This document shows, in pieces, positions 57,788-64,000 of a stretch of 64,000 bases of DNA; positions within the stretch are counted from its first letter, which is position 1; every line of letters starts with the position of its first letter. Location: positions 1 through 64,000 of the forward strand of contig NZ_CAJXYK010000006.1 in assembly GCF_913063425.1 (NCBI RefSeq), written 5' to 3'. The position numbers were made by a program, and so were the translations under genes. This DNA comes from an uncultured Thiohalocapsa sp. GTDB lineage: Bacteria > Pseudomonadota > Gammaproteobacteria > Chromatiales > Chromatiaceae. The notes beneath the pieces are model-generated. The model ran no database searches. It was not told where the DNA came from and worked only from the letters and a program-made list of their open reading frames with translations.

Positions 57788-59194
57788 ATGACTGATTCCG
57801 CCGCAAAGCCCTGGTCCGGGCGCTTCGAGCAGCCCACGGACGCCTTCGTGGAGGCGTTCACCGCATCCGTGGGGCTCGACCACCGCCTGTACCGCCAGGA
57901 CATCGCGGGCTCCATCGCCCACGCCCGGATGCTGGCCCGCCAGGGCATCCTCGGCGCGGACGAGTGCGATGCCATCGTCGCCGGGCTCACGCGCATCGGC
58001 GAGCGCATCGCCGCCGGGGGCTTCGCGTGGTCGGAGGCGCTCGAAGACGTGCACATGAACATCGAGGCGGCGCTCACCGCCGACATCGGCGATGCCGGCA
58101 AGCGGCTGCACACCGGGCGCTCGCGCAACGATCAGGTGGCCACCGATCTGCGGCTCTGGCTGCGTGACGAGATCGACGCGGTGCTCGCCGGCATCGACGC
58201 CCTGGTGGCGGCGCTGCTGGACCTCGCCGAGCGCGAGGCGGACAGCATCATGCCCGGGTTCACGCATTTACAGGTGGCCCAGCCCATCACCTTCGGTCAC
58301 CACATGATGGCCTGGGTGGAGATGCTCGACCGTGACGCGGATCGCTTTCGCGACTGCCGCAAGCGTGTCAACGTGATGCCGCTCGGGGCCGCGGCCCTGG
58401 CCGGCACCAGCTATCCCATCGACCGTGCCGCCACCGCCGCGGAGCTGGGCTTCGCGCGGGCGGCGGAGAATTCCCTGGACGCCGTCTCCGATCGGGACTT
58501 CGCCATCGAGTTTGCCGCCGCGGCGGCCATCGCCATGATGCACCTGTCACGCTGCTCCGAGGAGCTGATTCTCTGGTCGTCGGCGCAGTTCGGCTTCATC
58601 GAGCTGTCCGACGCCTACTGCACCGGCTCGTCCATCATGCCGCAAAAGAAGAACCCCGACGTGCCGGAGCTGGTGCGCGGCAAGACGGGGCGCATCTTCG
58701 GGCACCTGATGGCACTGCTCACGCTGATGAAGGGACAGCCACTCGCCTACAACAAGGACAACCAGGAGGACAAGGAGCCGCTGTTCGACACCGTGGACAA
58801 CCTGCGCGGCTCGCTCAAGGTGTTCGCGGACATGATGCGGCACGTCAGCTGCAACCGCGAGCGCATGCGCGAGGCGGCGCGGCAGGGCTTCGCCACCGCA
58901 ACGGACCTGGCGGACTATCTGGTGCACCGCGGCATCCCCTTTCGCGACGCGCACGAGATCGTCGGCAAGGCCGTTGCGTTCGGCATCCGCAGCGGCCGCG
59001 ACCTGGCGGACCTGAGCCTTCAGGAGCTGCGGCGCTTCTCCCCCGCCATCGGCGAGGACGTCCACCAGGTGCTGACGCTGGAGGGCTCCGTCAGCGCCCG
59101 CAATCACCTGGGCGGCACCGCGCCCGAGCAGGTGCGCGCGGCCATCGCCCGCAAACGGGCCGCCCGCGCCGCCGCCGGCACCGCAACGGACTGA
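57788..59194 (+). CDS. argH: Argininosuccinate lyase
   Basis: 468 residues; last step of arginine synthesis, splitting argininosuccinate into arginine and fumarate. The superfamily signature [16 protein letters not shown] is present with its catalytic Ser; the N-terminal [19 protein letters not shown] and [16 protein letters not shown] segments are typical. The start is ATG at 57788 with TGGAG eight bases upstream; in-frame codons before it are non-homologous. Confidence 0.97.
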   Translation: MTDSAAKPWSGRFEQPTDAFVEAFTASVGLDHRLYRQDIAGSIAHARMLARQGILGADECDAIVAGLTRIGERIAAGGFAWSEALEDVHMNIEAALTADIGDAGKRLHTGRSRNDQVATDLRLWLRDEIDAVLAGIDALVAALLDLAEREADSIMPGFTHLQVAQPITFGHHMMAWVEMLDRDADRFRDCRKRVNVMPLGAAALAGTSYPIDRAATAAELGFARAAENSLDAVSDRDFAIEFAAAAAIAMMHLSRCSEELILWSSAQFGFIELSDAYCTGSSIMPQKKNPDVPELVRGKTGRIFGHLMALLTLMKGQPLAYNKDNQEDKEPLFDTVDNLRGSLKVFADMMRHVSCNRERMREAARQGFATATDLADYLVHRGIPFRDAHEIVGKAVAFGIRSGRDLADLSLQELRRFSPAIGEDVHQVLTLEGSVSARNHLGGTAPEQVRAAIARKRAARAAAGTATD

Positions 59195-59215
59195 TCCGCA
59201 GAGCCTGCAACACCA

Positions 59216-59572
59216 ATGCCTGACAGCCTCGATGAGCTGAGCGAGCGCCTGCTCGCCTTCGCCCGCGCCCGGGACTGGGAGCAGTTCCAGTCACCGAAGA
59301 ACCTGTCCATGGCGCTGGCCGGCGAGGCCGGCGAGCTCCTGGAGCATTTCCAGTGGCTCACGGAGGCCGAGAGCGCGCGCCTGAGCCCCGAGAAGCGCCG
59401 CGCCGTGGCCCATGAGCTTGCAGACATCCTGAGCTATCTGCTGCGCCTCGCCGAGCGGCTCGACATCGACGTCGTCGCCGCCACGCACGACAAGATCGCC
59501 ATCAACGAGGTCCGCTACCCTGCCGACAAGGTGCGCGGCGATGCCCGGCGCGCCGACGAGTACGACGACTGA
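59216..59572 (+). CDS. MazG-like nucleotide pyrophosphohydrolase (dCTPase type)
   Basis: 118 residues, the size of single-domain all-alpha NTP pyrophosphatases such as DCTPP1. Mg2+ ligands are visible as E37 and E40 (LAGEAGELLEHFQW) and E67 and D70 (HELADILSYLL). Predicted to hydrolyse (d)NTPs to monophosphates for pool cleaning. It follows argH by 21 bases and is likely co-transcribed. Confidence 0.9.
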   Translation: MPDSLDELSERLLAFARARDWEQFQSPKNLSMALAGEAGELLEHFQWLTEAESARLSPEKRRAVAHELADILSYLLRLAERLDIDVVAATHDKIAINEVRYPADKVRGDARRADEYDD

Positions 59573-59676
59573 GCCAGCCGCTTGTCCACCGGCGACGGCC
59601 CTGGACACCGGCGACGGCCCCGATCCGGCATAATGTCAGGGTATCCCTGAGTGGAACGCGGACCTTGGAGCAGACG

Positions 59677-60135
59677 ATGAGCATCGATGCCGCCCTCTCC
59701 CAATGCCCGGTGTTCCAGGGCGTCCCCCTGGAACGGTCCCGCAAACTGTTGGCGGATGCGCAGCGGCGCACTGTCCACACCGGTGAAATCCTGATCGACG
59801 AAGGCGTCCCCAACGAGTATCTGCACCTGGTGGTGTCCGGGCGGCTGCGGGTCATGCTGCCGGCCAATGACTCCAGATTCCGCGCCGTGCATTTGGCAGA
59901 CCTGGAGGCGGGCGCCATCACCGGCGAATACTCGGCCTTCGACAAGCGCGAGGCATCGGCCCGCGTCAGTGCCGTGGAGACGACCGAGCTGCTGTCGCTG
60001 CGCGCGAGTGAATTCGCCGCCGCGCTGGACCGCGATCCGGACGCGGCGAAGCACGTCTACCGCAATCTGCTGGAGCTGCTGATCGAGCGCCTGCGTGCCA
60101 AGGATGCGGAGGTGGATCTGATCATGCTGGTGTGA
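59677..60135 (+). CDS. Cyclic-nucleotide-binding-domain protein
   Basis: 152 residues, consisting of a cNMP-type beta-barrel domain (~10-120: FQGVPLERSRKLLADAQRRTVHTGEILIDEG, YLHLVVSGRLRVML, AGAITGEYSAFDKREASARVSAVETTELLSL) and a C-terminal helix. No DNA-binding helix-turn-helix or enzyme domain is attached, so it is not a CRP-type regulator. Whether it binds cAMP/cGMP is unclear; the phosphate-binding Arg has a plausible position (EASARVSA). The start is ATG at 59677 with GGAG eight bases upstream. Confidence 0.85.
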   Translation: MSIDAALSQCPVFQGVPLERSRKLLADAQRRTVHTGEILIDEGVPNEYLHLVVSGRLRVMLPANDSRFRAVHLADLEAGAITGEYSAFDKREASARVSAVETTELLSLRASEFAAALDRDPDAAKHVYRNLLELLIERLRAKDAEVDLIMLV

Positions 60136-60144
60136 GCCTGCCAG

Positions 60145-60166
60145 CGGCCGACGCCGCTGTCGGCCG
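60145..60166. terminator. Hairpin between convergent genes
   Basis: CGGCCGAC and GTCGGCCG (perfect 8-bp stem) enclose GCCGCT, nine bases after the stop of the cyclic-nucleotide-domain gene and between it and the convergent LysM gene. No T-run is present. Confidence 0.4.
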
Positions 60167-60223
60167 GACGCCGGTCCGTGCTGCGTCCCCGGCGCAGGCG
60201 CGGGCCGCAGGTTCTAGGGATGC

Positions 60224-61327
60224 TTAAGGGATGATGAGGCGCATCCCGAGCCTGAGCTCGTCCGGCCCATCAAGCACATCGCGATTGGCCTCGAAGATGC
60301 GCCGCCAGGCACTGGCGTCACCATAGACCTTGGCCGCAATGCGCGAGAGCGTGTCTTCCGCGCGCACTTCGTAGACCGCCTTGGTGCCGCCGCTGCTGCG
60401 CCCATCGTCCCTGCCGGGGCCTTCACCTGGGCCTGCGCCGGAGCGTCCGACCGGGCCGCCGCCAGCACCGGTCTGAGACGAGCCTCCGACAGCACCGGTC
60501 TGAGAAACGCTGCCTGCGCTGCTCGCGGCAAGGCTGCGGCCATCGGGCCGGCGATCGACAGCACCAGCCCCGGCACCGCCCGCTTGTGCCCCAGCCGCCG
60601 GCGCATCGCTCACCGGCGTCGCCGCACCCATGCCCGCGCGGGCCGTGACCGTCTCCAGGCGCTTATCCAGCTCCAGCACCCGCTGCACCGCCTCCGCCTG
60701 CCGCTCCTTCGCCGTCGCCAGCTCCAGCGACAGGCGCTCGTTCTCGGTGCGCACCCGGGCGTGGGCCTCTTCCAGGGCGGCGTGCAGCTTCTCGGCCTTG
60801 TCTGCCCGCAGCAGGGCCTCGTCGACCGTGAGCTGCTGCTGTTTCAGCCTGGCCTCCAGCTCGGCGACCCGGGCATCCAGCGCCTCGACCCGCGCCTGCG
60901 CCTCGGCCCGCGCGTGCTCAGAGGCCGCGAGCTGACGCTCAAGCGACTGCACCCGCGCAGCGTCCTCCAACAGCACCTCAGCGCTGCCCCCGACCTCCAC
61001 CTCGGCGAGGCGCCCCTCCAGGCGCTCGGCGAGGGTGGCGAGCCTGGTGGCCTGCGCGTCCAGCCGCTCGGCCAGGGCCTGTTGCCCTTCCAGCGCGCGC
61101 AGCCGCTCGGTCAGCATCGCGTTCTCACGCAGCAGCCGCTGGTACTCGGGGGCCGGATCATCCGCCGGCGCAGGGGATGAGCCAGGTGCCCCGGTGTCCG
61201 CCGAGACCGACTGCACCGAGCCCAGGCACAGGGCCAGTAGTGCGACCAGCAGCCAAGGGCACCGCAGCCGCACGGCGGCAGGCAGCGTGGTGGGTCGGCA
61301 CGCGAAGGCGGGTTGAACAGGTGTCAT
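60224..61327 (-). CDS. LysM-domain coiled-coil exported protein
   Basis: 367 residues. A signal peptide or anchor (~22-43) is followed by a long coiled coil (~60-220, rich in Leu, Ala, Glu, Arg heptads), a Gly/Ala/Ser-rich linker (~225-310) and a C-terminal LysM domain (VYEVRAEDTLSRIAAKVYGDASAWRRIFEANRDVL...LRLGMRLIIP). LysM binds peptidoglycan glycan chains, so a periplasmic cell-wall-linked scaffold is likely; the layout recalls FimV-like and YbgF-type proteins. The start is ATG at 61327. Confidence 0.85.
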   Translation of the reverse strand: MTPVQPAFACRPTTLPAAVRLRCPWLLVALLALCLGSVQSVSADTGAPGSSPAPADDPAPEYQRLLRENAMLTERLRALEGQQALAERLDAQATRLATLAERLEGRLAEVEVGGSAEVLLEDAARVQSLERQLAASEHARAEAQARVEALDARVAELEARLKQQQLTVDEALLRADKAEKLHAALEEAHARVRTENERLSLELATAKERQAEAVQRVLELDKRLETVTARAGMGAATPVSDAPAAGAQAGGAGAGAVDRRPDGRSLAASSAGSVSQTGAVGGSSQTGAGGGPVGRSGAGPGEGPGRDDGRSSGGTKAVYEVRAEDTLSRIAAKVYGDASAWRRIFEANRDVLDGPDELRLGMRLIIP

Positions 61328-61395
61328 GTGGCGCAGGCGCTGTGGCCTCCGTTTGTGGTGAACGGTCGGACCGCAGCCACCGCCCCACCTGAGCC

Positions 61396-62415
61396 TCAGC
61401 GGGGCACCCCGGCGCGAAAAGCGGCTGCCAGGCGCATCAGCAGTGCCTGCAGACCGACACCGAGCCGCTGCCAGGGCGATTTCTTGGCCTGCCAATGCAG
61501 CCGGTACAGGTCACGCGCGGTGCGTGCGGCGAGCAGATGGTCGTCGCTGGTGCTGAGCTCGTCCACCAAGCCGAGGCTGAGCGCCTGCTCGCCGTACCAG
61601 TACTCGCCGGTGGCGACCTTGTCGAGGTCCAGCTCCTTACGGTACTCCCGAATGAAGTCCTTGAACAGTTGGTGTGTTTCCTCCAGGTGCTCGCGGAGCT
61701 TGGCCCGGCCCGCTTCGGTATTCTCGCCGAAGAGGGTCAGCGTGCGCTTGTAGTCGCCGGCGGTGTGCAGCTCGAAATCGATGCCCTGATGCTCCAGCCA
61801 GCGGTGGAAGTTGGGCAGCTGGGCGATCACCCCGATGGAGCCGATGATCGCAAAGGGCGCTGCGACGATGCGGTCGGCAACACAGGCCATGAGGTAGCCG
61901 CCGCTCGCCGCTACCCGATCCACCGCCACCGTCAGCGGGATACCACGGCGACGGATGCGCAGCAGTTGCGAGGCCGCCAGGCCGTGCTCGTGCACCGCAC
62001 CGCCGGCGTTGTCCAGGCGCAGCAGCACCTCGTCGCCCTCGCCCGCCTCCTGCAGCAGGGCCGAGACGGTCTCGCGCAGGCCGCCCACCTCCGTGGCCAG
62101 CAGGTCGCCCTTGAAGTCCAGCACGAACAGCCGCGGGCGCGCGGCGCTGTCGGCCTTGGCGCGGGCCTTGTGGGCCTTGTGCTCGGCTTTGGCCCAGCGC
62201 TTGTAAGCCTTCGGCGGCTGCGTGGCGCGCTTCAGGCCATCGGCCATGTCATCGAAGCGATCGTTGAGGTTGGTGATCTCGAGCCGGCCGCCGTCGCCGT
62301 CGTGCCCGCCATGGTGGCGGGCGCGCACCAGCAGGGCCGCGAACAGCCCCAACAGGGCCAGCAGGGTCAGGGTCTTGGCGGTGAACAGGCCGTAGTCGAT
62401 CAGGGCTTCCAGCAA
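61396..62415 (-). CDS. sohB: Signal-peptide-peptidase-like inner membrane protease SohB
   Basis: 339 residues, close to the length of E. coli SohB (349). One N-terminal membrane helix (~12-32) is followed by an S49 serine protease domain. The catalytic Ser is in VDRVAASGGYLMACVAD and the general-base Lys in TAGDYKRTLTLFGENTEAGR, as in the Ser-Lys dyad of SppA/SohB. LLRLDNAGGAVHEHGLAASQL is also typical. It acts on periplasmic or membrane peptides. Confidence 0.93.
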   Translation of the reverse strand: MLEALIDYGLFTAKTLTLLALLGLFAALLVRARHHGGHDGDGGRLEITNLNDRFDDMADGLKRATQPPKAYKRWAKAEHKAHKARAKADSAARPRLFVLDFKGDLLATEVGGLRETVSALLQEAGEGDEVLLRLDNAGGAVHEHGLAASQLLRIRRRGIPLTVAVDRVAASGGYLMACVADRIVAAPFAIIGSIGVIAQLPNFHRWLEHQGIDFELHTAGDYKRTLTLFGENTEAGRAKLREHLEETHQLFKDFIREYRKELDLDKVATGEYWYGEQALSLGLVDELSTSDDHLLAARTARDLYRLHWQAKKSPWQRLGVGLQALLMRLAAAFRAGVPR

Positions 62416-62457
62416 GGCGCGGCCTCCAGTGCTTGGCGCCGGTTGCCGTCGGTATGC

Positions 62458-63297
62458 TCAGACGGCGATGGGGGCGCGGATGGGTGGGTGCGGGTCATAA
62501 CCCGTGATGGCGATGTCCTCGAACCGGTAGTCGAAGAGACTCCGCGGGCGCCGGCGCAGCTCGAGGCGCGGCAGCGGCCGGGGCACCCGGGCCAGTTGCG
62601 CATAGACGATGTCCGGCGTCAGATGGTTCCGGTAAAGGTGGAGGTCGCCGAAGCTATGCACGAGCTCGCCCGGGGCCAGGTCGCACTGCTGCGCCACCAT
62701 GTGCGTGAGCAGCGCATAGCTCGCGATGTTGAAGGGCACGCCCAGGAACAGGTCCGCGCTGCGCTGGTAGAGCTGGCAGGAGAGCCGGCCCTGCTGCACA
62801 TAGAACTGGAACAGGCAGTGGCACGGTGCCAGCGCCATGCGCCCGGCGGCGGCGTTGTCGGCCGGGGACACCCCGGGCGCGGGCAGATCGGCCGGGTTCC
62901 AGGCCGAGACCACCAGTCGGCGCGAGTCCGGTTCACGGCGGATGGCCGCGACGATCTGCGCCAGCTGATCGACGCTGCGCCCGTCCGGCGCCGGCCAGCT
63001 GCGCCATTGGTGCCCGTAGATGGGTCCGAGCTCGCCGTCGGGCGCCGCCCATTCGTCCCAGATGGTCACGCCGTGGTCGTTGAGCCATTGTTTGTTGGTG
63101 GCGCCGGACAGGAACCAGAGCAGCTCGTAGACGACGCTCTTGAGATGCACCCGCTTGGTGGTCACCAGCGGAAAGCCGGCGCCGAGGTCGAAGCGCACCT
63201 GGCGGCCGAACACCGAGCGGGTGCCGACGCCGGTGCGGTCGTCCTTGTCCACGCCGTTGTCGAGCACATCGCGCAGGAGATCGTGGTATTGCTGCAT
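62458..63297 (-). CDS. thyA: Thymidylate synthase
   Basis: 279 residues; methylates dUMP to dTMP using methylene-tetrahydrofolate. The nucleophile is Cys159 in [52 protein letters not shown] and HLYRNH are standard. About 13 residues (around 141-153) are inserted before the active-site loop compared with E. coli ThyA. The start is ATG at 63297 ([12 protein letters not shown]), the family N-terminus; a GTG at 63369 in the same frame would add a PLPAT-repeat extension encoded by the tandem repeat. Confidence 0.95.
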   Translation of the reverse strand: MQQYHDLLRDVLDNGVDKDDRTGVGTRSVFGRQVRFDLGAGFPLVTTKRVHLKSVVYELLWFLSGATNKQWLNDHGVTIWDEWAAPDGELGPIYGHQWRSWPAPDGRSVDQLAQIVAAIRREPDSRRLVVSAWNPADLPAPGVSPADNAAAGRMALAPCHCLFQFYVQQGRLSCQLYQRSADLFLGVPFNIASYALLTHMVAQQCDLAPGELVHSFGDLHLYRNHLTPDIVYAQLARVPRPLPRLELRRRPRSLFDYRFEDIAITGYDPHPPIRAPIAV

Positions 63298-63307
63298 ACG
63301 GCGCTGG

Positions 63308-63367
63308 GTTGCTGGGAGAGGCGTCGCTGGGAGAGGCGTCGCTGGGAGAGGCGTCGCTGGGAGAGGC
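63308..63367. repeat. Tandem repeat, 4 x 15 bp, in front of thyA
   Basis: Four units of GTCGCTGGGAGAGGC (the first has T for C) lie in the 81-bp space between thyA and the Rap1a-like gene. On the minus strand they are in frame with thyA and would encode four PLPAT units. Confidence 0.9.
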
Positions 63368-63378
63368 ACAGTCCGGTG

Positions 63379-63807
63379 TCAGGGCGTGGTCGCTGCCGCG
63401 CAGGGATAGAGCCGCGCCATGATGCCCGGCACGACCTCAAGCGCCGGCGCCTGCTGCTGCGGCGCGGCCCGCAGTGCCGCCAGCACCTTCGGCAGCGCGG
63501 CATCGATGGACTCCGCCGCCGGCACACACCAGCGCGGCCCGGTGGCTGGTGCCCTGCCCTTGCAGTCGCAGGGGACGGCATACCATTCACACAGGGCCGC
63601 GTCCACACCGCGGTCGCCCGCGGCCCGTCCGCGCTCGCACGCCGCCAGCAGCTCGGCCACCGTCGGTCCGACTGGGGCCTCGGTTGGGGCCTCGGTTGGG
63701 GGCTCGGTTGGGAGCACCGCGGCCGGCAGCGCCAAAAGCCCAGCGCACAGGGCGCCAACCATCACAGTGCGGTGGCCAAGACTCAGGCAGACGGCGGGCT
63801 TGCGCAT
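63379..63807 (-). CDS. Second Rap1a/Tai-like secreted protein
   Basis: 142 residues. A signal peptide (~10-31) is followed by a short PTEA repeat (PTEPPTEAPTEAP) and a domain with the Rap1a/Tai layout: VAELLAACERG, an internal Cys (ALCEWY), WCVPAAESIDAALPKVLAALR and the C-terminal GIMARLYPC. An extra CDCKG adds two Cys. It is a distant relative of the protein at 50567-50962. No effector gene is adjacent. Confidence 0.65.
   Translation of the reverse strand: MRKPAVCLSLGHRTVMVGALCAGLLALPAAVLPTEPPTEAPTEAPVGPTVAELLAACERGRAAGDRGVDAALCEWYAVPCDCKGRAPATGPRWCVPAAESIDAALPKVLAALRAAPQQQAPALEVVPGIMARLYPCAAATTP
63674..63709. repeat. In-gene tandem repeat, 3 x 12 bp
   Basis: Three units of GGGGCCTCGGTT (the last varies by one base), minus-strand coding for the PTEA repeats behind the signal peptide of the Rap1a-like protein. 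Confidence 0.8.
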
Positions 63808-64000
63808 TATCAGGGGCGCTGCTGGGGCTCGACCGGCGTGGGTGGCAGGAGTTTACCCGAAGACGCCGCCGCGTGAGTCACCGTCCCCGCGGGCAGCAAG
63901 GGCACAGCACCAGGCGCCGCAGGACCCACCGCACGCCTTTCCGCGCCGCCCGGCACGACGCGGCCGGTCAGGCGGTTTATGATGTAGGGTGTTTTTTGAC

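Noticed and set aside
63308-63709. CRISPR array near the right end
   Set aside because: The 15-bp and 12-bp repeats are directly tandem without spacers and translate into simple peptide repeats.

Overview
The window is a GC-rich chromosomal segment of a gammaproteobacterium, most likely a sulfur-oxidising member of the Chromatiales. This rests on classical gammaproteobacterial gene orders (tpiA-secG-tRNA-Leu-nuoA..N; argH divergent from an algZ/algR-type pair followed by hemC-hemD-hemX; ubiD; tamA-tamB), on very high GC in all reading frames, and on a Gly/Tyr/Trp/Pro-rich exported protein that resembles the sulfur globule proteins of purple sulfur bacteria. No species can be named from the sequence alone.

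Layout. 1-5.4 kb: end of a PfkB-type kinase, a small secreted protein, and a very large VanZ/O-antigen-ligase-like membrane protein with a decayed duplicate of its own 3' end downstream, separated by an island of dispersed hairpin repeats. 5.5-24.3 kb: an uncharacterised membrane protein, then a complete 14-gene complex I operon (nuoA to nuoN, minus strand) with a recognisable sigma70 promoter, preceded by tRNA-Leu(GAG), secG and tpiA, with smpB divergent. 24.4-30.6 kb: two uncharacterised genes, typA/bipA, a 595-bp gene-free stretch, and a lipid/envelope block (flippase-like membrane protein, LpxL-like acyltransferase, small secreted protein). 30.8-38 kb: tamB, tamA and a NavAb/NavMs-type voltage-gated sodium channel. 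38-41.6 kb: stand-alone FRG-domain protein, glucokinase, sulfur-globule-like protein, a membrane-anchored periplasmic protein. 41.7-45.9 kb: sigma54-dependent response regulator, a membrane receiver-HPt protein lacking a kinase core, and a glycosyltransferase. 46.3-53.3 kb: ubiD and a flavin/ferredoxin-type reductase bracket an RRM protein, a metal permease fused to an HMA domain, two glycine-zipper lipoproteins, a Rap1a/Tai-like protein and an epimerase. 53.3-59.2 kb: hemX (short), hemD, hemC, LytTR regulator, His kinase, and divergent argH. 59.2-64 kb: MazG-like pyrophosphohydrolase, cyclic-nucleotide-binding-domain protein, LysM coiled-coil protein, sohB, thyA, and a second Rap1a-like secreted protein.

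How the parts work together. The core is respiratory and housekeeping: complex I, haem precursor synthesis (hemC/hemD), ubiquinone decarboxylation (ubiD), ribosome rescue (smpB) and translation GTPase (typA). Around it sits an envelope theme: TamA/TamB, LpxL-like acylation, a polysaccharide ligase/polymerase-like protein, SecG, LysM, SohB and several small exported proteins. Two signalling pairs are present: LytTR/His kinase, and a receiver-HPt protein with an NtrC-type regulator. Several families of short inverted repeats are dispersed in intergenic spaces; one copy even supplies the last codons and stop of the large VanZ/ligase gene. No CRISPR array, insertion sequence, prophage or integrated element was recognised.
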